Origin: Helicobacter sp. MIT 05-5294
Lineage (GTDB): Bacteria > Campylobacterota > Campylobacteria > Campylobacterales > Helicobacteraceae
Length of the DNA: 41,478 nucleotides
NCBI RefSeq assembly: GCF_000765675.1
Contig: NZ_JRPA02000013.1
Location: 1 to 41,478 of the forward strand
Reading direction: 5' to 3'
Shown here: in pieces, positions 1-7,365 of the stretch
How positions within the stretch are numbered: position 1 is the stretch's first letter
Layout: each line of letters opens with the position of its first letter
Made by a program: the position numbers and the translations under genes
The notes under the pieces: model-generated
The model's database searches: none
What the model was told of the DNA's origin: nothing
Seen by the model: the letters and a program-made list of their open reading frames with translations, nothing else

Positions 1-975
1 AAAACTTCGTGCGTTTAAAATCATTGCATTGCCTAATTTATAAGCTAAATGATTATGGATTCGCGCTTTTGCGGAATCTTGCTTAGGATTTTGGGTATTG
101 ACGCGAATTTGTGCATTAGAATCCCTGCGCATTAAAGCGCAAAACTGCTTTTTAGCTTGTGGCAAAGGAATCTGATATTTGCAGTTTGAAGCATACGCAA
201 AGCGATTCTTCGCGTGGTTGCAATAGATAAAATCATAGACAAACTCCAACCTCTCATACGCACTTTTGATAGAATCTAGCTTTTGAAAAATAGACTTTGG
301 ACTTAAAAACTCATCGGCGCAATAGTGAAATTTAAAAGAATCGCCACAATTTTCTTCCATTTGCGAAACATTATCATTCGTTAATAAATGCGTAGAATCT
401 TTCGTCCAAAAAATCCCTTTTCTTGTTTCCTTTGCGGGGCTTCCAACATTTGCAGTATTAGAATCATAGAATCGTGTTGCTATGGATTTCGCGCCCATAA
501 TGCTACCAGAAGCCAAAAAGGCGTTTTTCCGAATCCACACATATTGCCCAAGCCAAATATGGTCGCCAACAAACATATTTCTATCGGAAATATTAAGGAT
601 TTTGTTGTTTGTAGAATCAAAAATAGGGTGATGGTCTGTATTTTCAAACACAACTCCCCACGAAAACATACAATCATTTCCTATAATGCAGTAACTTCCG
701 CTTGTCAAAAGCCATTTTGTATCATTGGAGCTTTGCGTGAGAGCATTTCCGATAAACAAAAGAGAGTTTGTATAAAGCGTGGCATTCCCTTTAAGAAGAG
801 TGTTCCCAACAAAAATCAGCGAATTATCTCCAGCAAAGGTAATATTCGCGCACAGATTCGCTCCACCGCAGAGAAAGAGAATATTATTTTTGCCTTTGAA
901 AGTTACCACAGAATTAATTTTGCTACTTGTTTCAAGATAAATCACATTGCCATTTTCTCTGATGAGTTTTTGCAT
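1..975 (-). CDS. Hexapeptide-repeat acyltransferase with Helicobacter YKLG tail module (3' end outside window)
   Basis: I translated this by hand on the minus strand: 325 open codons from an ATG at 975-973 (AGGA upstream) to the window edge. Residues about 20-165 form a left-handed beta-helix, with repeated small-hydrophobic hexads and the typical GDHIWLGQ and ASGSIMGAKS turns, followed by NVGSPAKETRKG. This is the WbbJ/maa-type O- or N-acetyltransferase family, which uses acetyl-CoA, usually on sugars. After a helical stretch the protein enters the motif RIHNHLAYKLGNAMIL at residues about 305-320, which is also found near the end of the fucosyltransferase-like protein at 33958. It probably modifies a surface glycan. 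The C-terminus is cut by the window. The open frame on the opposite strand at 388-999 is only its shadow. Confidence 0.85.
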   Translation of the reverse strand, partial: MQKLIRENGNVIYLETSSKINSVVTFKGKNNILFLCGGANLCANITFAGDNSLIFVGNTLLKGNATLYTNSLLFIGNALTQSSNDTKWLLTSGSYCIIGNDCMFSWGVVFENTDHHPIFDSTNNKILNISDRNMFVGDHIWLGQYVWIRKNAFLASGSIMGAKSIATRFYDSNTANVGSPAKETRKGIFWTKDSTHLLTNDNVSQMEENCGDSFKFHYCADEFLSPKSIFQKLDSIKSAYERLEFVYDFIYCNHAKNRFAYASNCKYQIPLPQAKKQFCALMRRDSNAQIRVNTQNPKQDSAKARIHNHLAYKLGNAMILNARSF

Positions 976-1048
976 AAAAATCCTGCACTAATGAAATAAA
1001 ATCCAATTTTTACCTAATTTAGCTTTAAAAAGTCCTAAATTTACCAAG

Positions 1049-1312
1049 TTGAGTTTTAAAGCTAGAAAAGATAAATTTTTGCAAAATTTAAGAGGTTTAG
1101 AAATGACACAACGCGACCTTGCAGGTAGGCTTGATATTAATGTTAAGACTCTAAGAAAATGGAAAAAGGACCGCCCAAAAGTCTATGAGCTTCTAATGAT
1201 TGGCTTAAAAGCCGAGAGTATGATTTCAAATTTCAAAGAAAACTGCCAAGAGCTAGAAAAACTAATCCAATCGCAAGATTCCACAGAATCCGAAGAACCT
1301 AAAAATCCTTGA
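1049..1312 (+). CDS. Small helix-turn-helix DNA-binding protein
   Basis: An 87-residue protein. Residues about 8-45 fit a helix-turn-helix: helix, then TQRDLAGRLDINVKTLRKWKK with the usual small residue in the turn and basic recognition helix. The rest is a charged, acidic C-terminal helix. The start is uncertain. TTG at 1049 keeps the first helix but has no clear ribosome binding site; ATG at 1103 has AGAGG about 8 nt upstream but cuts helix 1. It lies 73 bp from, and divergent to, the acyltransferase gene, so it could regulate that neighbour, but nothing proves this. The family resembles short phage- or XRE-like regulators. No other domain is seen. Confidence 0.6.
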   Translation: MSFKARKDKFLQNLRGLEMTQRDLAGRLDINVKTLRKWKKDRPKVYELLMIGLKAESMISNFKENCQELEKLIQSQDSTESEEPKNP

Positions 1313-1375
1313 ATTTGGAATCTCATCTTTGAATTTTCCATTGCATTATTCCTTTAAAGCCGACATTATGAATTA

Positions 1376-1447
1376 CCTCTAGCACTTCGTGTGCCTCGCA
1401 ATGACAACGGAGAGATTCTTAGTTTTGGGTTCGCTTCGCGATGACGA
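1376..1447. repeat. Fragment of dispersed CATTGCGAG/CTCGCAATG palindromic repeat
   Basis: Contains CCTCGCAATGACA and TTCGCTTCGCGATGACG, the same words that bound the fuller copies near 16958, 36118 and 39130. It lies in the 258-bp gap after the HTH gene. No gene is seen in the remainder of that gap. Confidence 0.5.
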
Positions 1448-1570
1448 TAGGGCTATTTATGCCATAAATCACACAGCAAAACATTCATTGCGTGTTTTTC
1501 TTATTTTGGGCGTTTGGAGTGTGCGCAGAGGCAGATTGCCTCTTGCGTGAGATTGGCAATCCTTACAAGC

Positions 1571-2410
1571 CTAGAAACTTGGGAGAATCGCGCCTTTGTA
1601 ATGGTCTAAAATAAATTGTCTCATACTCTCACTTTGCAAAACCTGAATCAGTTTTTGGATTCGTGCGTCTTGCTCTTTGCCACTTTTAACCGCTACGATA
1701 TTCACATAAGGAGAATCCTTGCTTTCTAGCGCAATCGCATCATTAAGAGGATTCAATCCTGCAAGAAGTGCGAAGTTTGTATTAATCACAGACGCACTCA
1801 CATCACCCAACGCACGGGCAAGTTGCGGAGCGTCCATTTCTTTAAACTTCAGATTTTTTGGGTTTTCTACGATGTCTTGCACACTTGCAAGTTCCACACC
1901 CTCTTTAAGTTTAATCAACGCATTTGCTTCCAAAATCCTAAGCGCACGCGCTCCATTACTCGGGTCATTTGGCAAGGAAATTAAATCACCCTCTTTTAGC
2001 TCATCTAGACTTTTAAGCGTTTTAGAATACACGCCCATTGGCTCTAAATGGATTCCAGCAACGCTAATGAGTTTCGTGCCGTGTTCCTTGTTAAAAGAAT
2101 CCAAATAAGGCTTATGCTGAAAAAAGTTTGCGTCCAATGAGCCATCATCTAAAGATTTATTGGGAGTTACATAATCGGTAAATTCTTTGATTTCCAATGC
2201 GATTCCCTCGTTTGCCAAAACACTTTTAACTTGCTCCAACATTACCGCGTGTGGTTCAGGTGTCGCGCCCACAATGAGTTTTTCTGCCTTTTTGTTTTCT
2301 GCGTTTTGTGCGTTATTTTGGGATTCTACTTTAGAATCACAACCACTCATTAACAATACAGCCGCTGCTGCGCCTAAGATAAACTGACTAAAACGATGTT
2401 TTTTAAACAT
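1571..2410 (-). CDS. metQ: Methionine ABC transporter substrate-binding lipoprotein MetQ
   Basis: A 279-residue NlpA/MetQ family lipoprotein. The N-terminus has a basic start, a hydrophobic stretch and the lipobox LLMSGC, so it should be lipid-anchored in the periplasm. The body has the family signature: VGATPEPHA, the long central domain with SLPNDPSNGARALRIL, and a C-terminal KSGKEQDARIQKLI-like segment. It delivers D- and/or L-methionine to the MetNI permease. It is last in a metN-metI-metQ operon, 20 bp after metI. Length and order are normal for the family. Ligand choice between methionine and related amino acids is inferred from the operon. Confidence 0.93.
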   Translation of the reverse strand: MFKKHRFSQFILGAAAAVLLMSGCDSKVESQNNAQNAENKKAEKLIVGATPEPHAVMLEQVKSVLANEGIALEIKEFTDYVTPNKSLDDGSLDANFFQHKPYLDSFNKEHGTKLISVAGIHLEPMGVYSKTLKSLDELKEGDLISLPNDPSNGARALRILEANALIKLKEGVELASVQDIVENPKNLKFKEMDAPQLARALGDVSASVINTNFALLAGLNPLNDAIALESKDSPYVNIVAVKSGKEQDARIQKLIQVLQSESMRQFILDHYKGAILPSF

Positions 2411-2430
2411 TGATGTCCTTTGTTTGAAGT

Positions 2431-3081
2431 TTAATGTTTTAATTTCTTGTATAAAAAATCTCCAATGCTTTGGATTATTTGCACTAAAAAAATTAAAATC
2501 AAAACAGTATATAACATAATATCGCTTTGGAATCTATAATATCCATATTTGATTGCAATATCTCCTAATCCTCCGCCACCAACAGCACCTGCCATCGCAC
2601 TAAATCCGACAACCAAAATCAATGCCAAAGTAATACCCGAAACAATGCTTGGCATTGCCTCTACAAACATAATGCGAAAAATAATCTGCAAATTACTCGC
2701 ACCAAAACTAAGAGCGGCTTCAATCACGCCTTTATCCACTTCTTTTAGCGCGTTTTCAATGATACGCACGATAAAGGGAGCAGCACCAATACTAAGCGGG
2801 ACGATTGCCGCACTCGCGCCGATACTTTTGCCAATAATCCACTGCGTAAAAGGAAACAAAACCACCATTAAAATCAAAAACGGAAAAGAACGCAAAGTAT
2901 TTGTAATGCTATCTAATGTGCGAAAAATCAAAGTATTTGGGCTTAAACCATTGGGCGCACAAAGCGTCAATAAAATGCTAGGAAGAATCGCTAAAATCGT
3001 CGCGATACTCGTCGCAACAACACTCATATAAAGCGTGTCCAGTGTAGCTTCTAAAAGCAAAGCAATCATTTTGCTATCCAT
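2431..3081 (-). CDS. metI: Methionine ABC transporter permease MetI
   Basis: A 216-residue inner membrane permease with five or so hydrophobic segments and the binding-protein-dependent transport loop EAALSFGASNLQIIFRIMF, which contacts the ATPase MetN. I chose the ATG at 3081: it has AAGGAG 6 nt upstream, overlaps the metN stop, and gives the usual family length of about 217. A longer open frame to 3162 would add 27 basic residues lying wholly inside metN and is rejected. It is co-transcribed with metN and metQ. Confidence 0.93.
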   Translation of the reverse strand: MDSKMIALLLEATLDTLYMSVVATSIATILAILPSILLTLCAPNGLSPNTLIFRTLDSITNTLRSFPFLILMVVLFPFTQWIIGKSIGASAAIVPLSIGAAPFIVRIIENALKEVDKGVIEAALSFGASNLQIIFRIMFVEAMPSIVSGITLALILVVGFSAMAGAVGGGGLGDIAIKYGYYRFQSDIMLYTVLILIFLVQIIQSIGDFLYKKLKH

Positions 3082-4048
3082 TGCGTTCTCCTTGTATAAT
3101 TTCCCATTTCGCGCCTTGTTCATCAAGATAGGCACAAACTTTTTCTTTGGCGTTTTTATCAATATTAATCACCAACACGCCAAGTGCGATTCCATTAAAC
3201 GACTCCAAATTCCCCCACACGATATTAAAATCCATTTGCAAAGTCCTTGCCATTTGCGTGATAATGGGATTCTGTGCCAAATTTTTAGGAAAATAAATGC
3301 GGATATTCAAGCCCTCACGAGGTAGAATCTCATTTTCTCCCAAAAACTCCCGCATTTTCGGGTCAGGAGTGAGAAATAAATCTTCAATCCTCCCACTCTT
3401 TAACACTTGTCCATTTTCCATAAACGCAGCCTCCGCGCAAAGTCGCTTTACCACTTCCATTTCATGCGTTACAAGCACAATACTCACACCCAATTCTCTA
3501 TTAATATCTCCCAACAAATCCAAAATCGCGCCCGTAATGCTTGGGTCTAGCGCACTTGTTGCTTCATCGCTTAAAAGCAACATTGGATTCACACTCAAAG
3601 CCCTTGCAATCGCAACGCGCTGCTTTTGTCCCCCACTAAGCTCATTGGGATAAGCCTTTGCTTTATCTTGTAAGCCGACTAATTCTAAAAGATTCTGAAT
3701 CTCTTTAGGATTGATTGGCATTTTTGCACATTGCAAAGGCAAGATGATATTTTCATAAACATTTTTGCGACCAAGCAAAGAAAAATGCTGAAAAATCATT
3801 CCGACTTTTTGGCGAAAATGGCGCAATTCCTTGCCTTTAAGACTAGAAATCTCCAAACCATTAATCTGCACACTTCCACTTGCGATAGGTTCTAGCCCAT
3901 TAAAAGTGCGCAAAAGTGTGCTTTTACCCGCGCCGCTGTGTCCTACAAGCCCGAAGATTGACCCTTTTTTAATATTAAGGTTAATATTTTTTAACACCTC
4001 TAAATCGCCATAGTTTTTACAAAGGTTTTGCACCTTGATTAAATCCAT
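3074..4048 (-). CDS. metN: Methionine ABC transporter ATP-binding protein MetN
   Basis: A 324-residue ABC ATPase. Walker A GHSGAGKST, signature LSGGQKQR, Walker B LLLSDEATSALD and the switch histidine in LVTHEM are all present. The C-terminal ~90 residues form the NIL/ACT-like regulatory domain of MetN, where methionine binding inhibits transport. It is the first gene of metN-metI-metQ and overlaps metI by 8 nt. No S-box or other riboswitch is visible in the 124 bp upstream, which it shares with the divergent gene at 4173. Confidence 0.95.
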   Translation of the reverse strand: MDLIKVQNLCKNYGDLEVLKNINLNIKKGSIFGLVGHSGAGKSTLLRTFNGLEPIASGSVQINGLEISSLKGKELRHFRQKVGMIFQHFSLLGRKNVYENIILPLQCAKMPINPKEIQNLLELVGLQDKAKAYPNELSGGQKQRVAIARALSVNPMLLLSDEATSALDPSITGAILDLLGDINRELGVSIVLVTHEMEVVKRLCAEAAFMENGQVLKSGRIEDLFLTPDPKMREFLGENEILPREGLNIRIYFPKNLAQNPIITQMARTLQMDFNIVWGNLESFNGIALGVLVINIDKNAKEKVCAYLDEQGAKWEIIQGERNG

Positions 4049-4172
4049 TTCACTCCTTAATTATCTAAAAATATTTGTGAGATTCCGCTACTGATTCTTT
4101 GCAGACTTTGCGCCTTTTGTTGGAATCTGATAAAATTGCGAAATTATAGTCAAAAAAGTTAAAAGGGCTGTT

Positions 4173-4541
4173 ATGTTGAAAAAAATTTTAAAATTATGCG
4201 CTTTGGCAATGCTATCTTGTGGAGTCCTAAACGCGCAACCTTGGGTTATGTTTAACGATATGGACGATACTTATTTGTATGACCAAGCAAGTGGACAAGT
4301 GTATATTCGGATAAAAAAGGGCGGCAAAAACTATGAAGATACTTTCGTAAAAATGGGTGTGCAAGATTCTATCCACTCCAAACCGGGCTCAAAAGCACAA
4401 AAAACTAGCCAACCCCAAAACCAAAACGCAAAAGATTCTACAAACAGCCAAAGCGACGCCCAAAAGGAACAACAAGAGCTGATTAAAAAAGCGCAGGAAT
4501 TGCAACGAAGCATACAGGGAAGTATCTTTAACGCAGAGTAA
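4173..4541 (+). CDS. Small exported protein of unknown function
   Basis: A 122-residue protein with a clear signal peptide (basic start, hydrophobic core, likely cleavage after VLNA near residue 21). The short folded part that follows (residues about 22-65) has several aromatic and acidic residues and a DDTYLYDQASGQVYIRIKKG stretch suggestive of beta strands. Residues 70-122 are rich in Gln, Asn, Ser and Lys and end in a predicted helix. A TATAGT box lies about 25 bp upstream. I do not recognise the family. Similar short periplasmic proteins are common in Helicobacter. It is monocistronic, with convergent neighbours downstream. Confidence 0.7.
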   Translation: MLKKILKLCALAMLSCGVLNAQPWVMFNDMDDTYLYDQASGQVYIRIKKGGKNYEDTFVKMGVQDSIHSKPGSKAQKTSQPQNQNAKDSTNSQSDAQKEQQELIKKAQELQRSIQGSIFNAE

Positions 4542-4585
4542 GAGCAAATGCGTTTCTAAGCAGAATCTTAATGTCGTCATTGCGT

Positions 4586-4612
4586 GTTTTTGCAAAGAAT
4601 CCTAGCAAAAAC
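4586..4612. terminator. Possible bidirectional stem-loop between convergent genes
   Basis: GTTTTTGC (4586-4593) pairs perfectly with GCAAAAAC (4605-4612) over an 11-nt loop. It sits between the convergent genes ending at 4541 and 4662. The stem is AT-rich with a short A/T flank on both sides, so terminator activity is a guess. Confidence 0.3.
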
Positions 4613-4661
4613 AAAACGCCTAAGCAATGTAGAATCTCAATGCTCAATTAGGGAGCAAAAA

Positions 4662-5432
4662 TTACACTAAAAAAATATTTTCACCTTTTGCCAACAAATC
4701 CAAAAATACTTCCGCAACTTTAGAGCATTCCATAACACCCAATGCACCACCACCAAATGGAGCGGTTTTTAAAACCCCCAAATCAATTAAAAAATAGGCA
4801 ATTTTGCGATAATCTAGTTCGCTTTTTTGGTTAAGATAGCGCACGCGATAAATCACACTTTTAAAGCTTTCATTGCCATTTTCATCGCGCAAGATTCCAC
4901 TAAAAGTTTTATCAAACCGATACGAAACATTTGCAATCGTCTCAAGATAATGCACAAAGGTATAGCCAAGATAGACATTCCCAAAAGTAAGAATCTTGCC
5001 ATTATGGTGCAAGAGTTTTTCAAAAGTGCAACCCTTACCCAAAACCTCATCTCCAATTTTTAAAAAATCATCGCTACCTTGTATTGCAAACGAAAAAATC
5101 GGGCAATGAGTGCGACGCACATTTGGCATAGACAAAAAACTTTGCCCAAGCATTCCAACAAGCGAGGGTGAATGTAGCACATCAAAGACTTCATTTTTGC
5201 AAAAACTATAAGTAAAAGTTGGAATCAGGAGGCTTCCATTTTCGCCGATGAGTTCGAGCAAGGTTTGGCAAATGGTTTGATTAAAAGCCTCTTTGGGCAA
5301 CAGCGGAATCCCAAAGCGAAACAATTCGCTATGCACACAAAGACTATCACCCGCTGCGATTCCAAGTGCGCTTAAAACATTTTTCAAATCTTCTGTGCTG
5401 TAGGTTGTGTCTTTAAATTTTACAATGTCCAT
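4662..5432 (-). CDS. AAC(3)-fold N-acyltransferase, likely glycan or carrier-linked acyl transfer
   Basis: A 256-residue member of the AAC(3)/YokD/FrbF fold. Family marks are VHSEL (residues 33-37), LLIPTFTYSF (68-77), RRTHCPIFSFA (106-116), GKILTFG, and TFVHYLE with His161 and Glu164, the conserved pair expected in the active site. Classical members use acetyl-CoA on an aminoglycoside amine, but homologues in Campylobacter flagellar glycan loci sit beside carrier proteins and are not resistance enzymes. Its ATG overlaps the stop of the carrier protein gene by 1 nt, so the two are translationally coupled. I infer that it transfers an acyl or aminoacyl group from that carrier to an amino sugar. 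It is the last gene of the operon. Confidence 0.82.
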   Translation of the reverse strand: MDIVKFKDTTYSTEDLKNVLSALGIAAGDSLCVHSELFRFGIPLLPKEAFNQTICQTLLELIGENGSLLIPTFTYSFCKNEVFDVLHSPSLVGMLGQSFLSMPNVRRTHCPIFSFAIQGSDDFLKIGDEVLGKGCTFEKLLHHNGKILTFGNVYLGYTFVHYLETIANVSYRFDKTFSGILRDENGNESFKSVIYRVRYLNQKSELDYRKIAYFLIDLGVLKTAPFGGGALGVMECSKVAEVFLDLLAKGENIFLV

Positions 5433-5659
5433 TAAATCTTCACTCCCTTTTTGCGCAAAAAGTCGCAGATAGAATCGAGATTGGTATAATCATCAATATC
5501 AATCTCGCTATCAAAAATAGAGATTTGATAGCGTTCTTCAAGCGCGGCAATCAAGCTCATTAGCGCAAAGCTATCTAAAAAGCCATCGCCAATAAAATCT
5601 TGGCTTTGGGTGTCAATCCCTGCAACAGATTCTTTAAGAAGTTTTTCTAATTCATTCAT
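5432..5659 (-). CDS. Stand-alone acyl/peptidyl carrier protein
   Basis: A 75-residue acidic four-helix carrier protein. The phosphopantetheine site is DGFLDSFALM with Ser30 as the attachment point, followed by a helix with AALEERYQI, as in ACP/PCP/DltC-type carriers. It should be converted to the holo form by a 4'-phosphopantetheinyl transferase encoded elsewhere. The ATG overlaps the stop of the formyltransferase gene (ATGA) and its stop overlaps the next acyltransferase start. This tight packing suggests that the three act on one thioester intermediate. It is one of two carriers in the operon. Confidence 0.88.
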   Translation of the reverse strand: MNELEKLLKESVAGIDTQSQDFIGDGFLDSFALMSLIAALEERYQISIFDSEIDIDDYTNLDSICDFLRKKGVKI

Positions 5660-6453
5660 TGGGTTTCTCCTAAGGTTAAATCAAATCCAAACTCGCTTTG
5701 CAAGTTTTTGTGATAGTTTAGAATCTCATATTCTTTACCATTAATCACGACTTTGGGTTTGGGCAACACCGCGCTTTTACCGCAATCCATGCTACGCAAA
5801 AATGCAAACTTCTTTTCAAAGCTCCAATTTAGATTGAGATAACCACCATTGGGCAAATCTGCTTTTTTGTGCAAAACAGAATCGCTGCTTTTTTGTAGCG
5901 AAGTTGTGAGATTCCAATGCAAAAGCGCGGGGCAAATCTCGCTAAAAGCCTCAAAAGCAAGAGCAAGTTGCTTTTGCGTCAAAGAAAGATAAGTCTCATC
6001 AGAATCAAGCACAATGGATTTTTGGATAATAATCTCGCCGCAATCAATTTTTGCATTCACGCAATGCCAAGTGATTCCGCTCAAAGAATCTTGCTCAAAA
6101 ATACTCCACATTTGCGCATTTAACCCACGATGAGCAGGAAGCAAGGAGTTGTGATAATTGATAATTTTGATTTGTGGTTGTTTGATGATTTCTTGCGGAA
6201 ATACATAATAATTATTCGCACTGATTATCAGCGTTTCTTTATGCAATGTTTGTAAAAACGCCTTTAGCGCATTTTTATCATAGAAATTTTGATAAGGAAT
6301 CGCATTTTTCTTACACCAAGTGCTAAAAAGTGAAAAGGGAGATTCGCAAAAAGACGCACACGAGAGTTTGGCAATCTCTCCAGCAAGGGATTGTGCGATT
6401 TGGAGAGCTAGGCTACCATTGCCTACAATGAGAATATGCGCAAACTCTACCAT
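5656..6453 (-). CDS. Folate-dependent formyltransferase (Fmt/GART fold), probably small-molecule N-formylation
   Basis: A 265-residue protein of the 10-formyltetrahydrofolate-dependent formyltransferase family. The catalytic triad is visible: Asn99 and His101 in NYHNSLLPAHRG, and Asp137 in KIDCGEII. It lacks the length and C-terminal tRNA-binding domain of a normal methionyl-tRNA formyltransferase, so it probably formylates an amine on a sugar or an aminoacyl group on the neighbouring carrier, as the formylation domain of LgrA does in cis. The C-terminal ~70 residues (NGGYLNLNWSFEKK...) look like the Formyl_trans_C-like or sugar-formyltransferase tail. It starts 18 nt after the stop of the upstream gene and overlaps the carrier gene by ATGA. 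Confidence 0.83.
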   Translation of the reverse strand: MVEFAHILIVGNGSLALQIAQSLAGEIAKLSCASFCESPFSLFSTWCKKNAIPYQNFYDKNALKAFLQTLHKETLIISANNYYVFPQEIIKQPQIKIINYHNSLLPAHRGLNAQMWSIFEQDSLSGITWHCVNAKIDCGEIIIQKSIVLDSDETYLSLTQKQLALAFEAFSEICPALLHWNLTTSLQKSSDSVLHKKADLPNGGYLNLNWSFEKKFAFLRSMDCGKSAVLPKPKVVINGKEYEILNYHKNLQSEFGFDLTLGETQ

Positions 6454-6471
6454 GTTGCGCCTTTAGATTTT

Positions 6472-7365
6472 TTAGCTAGAATTAAAAGGCGGAACTGAAA
6501 GCTTATTAGAATCCAAACCGCATAAATTGCTACTAAAAGCCCCCCCCCCCCCGAGGGATTCTACCTGAACTTCTTCGCCATTTATGAAGTGATAATAAGC
6601 TTTAGGAGGATTTGTAAGCAAGAAAAATGGTTCAGCCTTGAGTCGATTTTGGATAAACTTAAAAGCCTCTTGCGCCTTTAGCGCATAGATTCCACTTGCA
6701 CCAAGAGGAAAAAAGCGCAAAATCCCAGCATCTAGTAACTCTCGCTGCAAACGCATAAAGCTAACTTTCGCACCATCATCTAAGGGACGGCAAAAATGAT
6801 AAAACTCTTGCTCAAATCTCGCCCCCTCCATCGTGATAAGTTCGCCCAAAAAAGGCTTTAAAAACCGATATTTCGCACCGCACATCGCCTCAACATAAAC
6901 AATAAAAGTGCAAACGCGCAAATCAATGCCCAAAAACAACATTAACGCATCGCGCAAAAATGTGCGATGAAACACGCTTTCCCTGCCAAAGGGATTTGTC
7001 TCTAGCGATTCTTGGGCAAGGATTGTTTTGGCATTTTTGCCAAAACCCACGAAGTTAAACATTGGGTGATTGCTCCGAAATTTAGCCATTTGTCGCAAAA
7101 GCTCGTTTAGGATTCCAATCACGCTTGTTTGCGTTCTTGAATCACAATGGCGCGTTTTAGGGAAATCATAATTAAACGAGGGGACAATTAGCGTGTGGTG
7201 TGCGCTTAAGTCCAAACAAAAATCCCTCCAAATGTGCGGAATCCTAGCAAACTCCTCTCCCTCTAATCTCCCTAGATTCTGCAATGCACTATGGATTAGA
7301 AGCGTCTCTTCATCTCTAAAAACATCAAAGATTTCTTGAATCTGCGCTACGCGATAGCTTTTCAT
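6472..7365 (-). CDS. AAC(3)-fold acyltransferase with G13 tract and divergent active site
   Basis: A 297-residue AAC(3)-fold protein. Matching motifs are LLIHSALQNLG (22-32), TLIVPSFNYDF (58-68), RSNHPMFNFVGFG (97-109) and LFLGIDLRVCTFIVYVEA (143-160). By eye, the family histidine is Val156 here (FIVYVE versus FVHYLE in the paralogue), while the Glu is kept. This suggests altered or lost catalysis, or a different mechanism. The last ~26 residues follow a run of 13 G on the coding strand (residues 272-275 are Gly) and are low in family similarity. The start overlaps the stop of the preceding gene (ATGA). It is larger than its paralogue at 4662. Confidence 0.78.
   Translation of the reverse strand: MKSYRVAQIQEIFDVFRDEETLLIHSALQNLGRLEGEEFARIPHIWRDFCLDLSAHHTLIVPSFNYDFPKTRHCDSRTQTSVIGILNELLRQMAKFRSNHPMFNFVGFGKNAKTILAQESLETNPFGRESVFHRTFLRDALMLFLGIDLRVCTFIVYVEAMCGAKYRFLKPFLGELITMEGARFEQEFYHFCRPLDDGAKVSFMRLQRELLDAGILRFFPLGASGIYALKAQEAFKFIQNRLKAEPFFLLTNPPKAYYHFINGEEVQVESLGGGGAFSSNLCGLDSNKLSVPPFNSS
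6540..6552 (-). repeat. Poly-G tract (G13 on coding strand), candidate phase-variable site
   Basis: Thirteen C on the plus strand, so G13 in the mRNA of the acyltransferase gene. With 13 G the frame ends at 6474-6472, 18 nt before the next start. With 12 G (or 15) it runs on to a TAG at 6449-6447, inside the first codons of the formyltransferase gene. With 11 or 14 G it stops two codons after the tract. Slipped-strand mispairing is well known for such tracts in Helicobacter and Campylobacter. Confidence 0.85.

Noticed and set aside
388-999. 203-codon plus-strand frame
   Set aside because: It is antisense to a hexapeptide acyltransferase that I translated fully on the minus strand; its own composition has no domain pattern.
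1528-1552. Stem AGAGGCA/TGCCTCT as a metQ terminator
   Set aside because: No U-run on either strand and it is separated from the metQ stop; too weak to annotate.
3082-3162. N-terminal extension of MetI
   Set aside because: It lies inside metN, is basic and non-conserved, and the ATG at 3081 has a strong ribosome site and gives family length.
4662-7365. AAC(3)-like genes as aminoglycoside resistance
   Set aside because: They are coupled to carrier proteins and a formyltransferase, one lacks the family histidine, and no mobile element is near.
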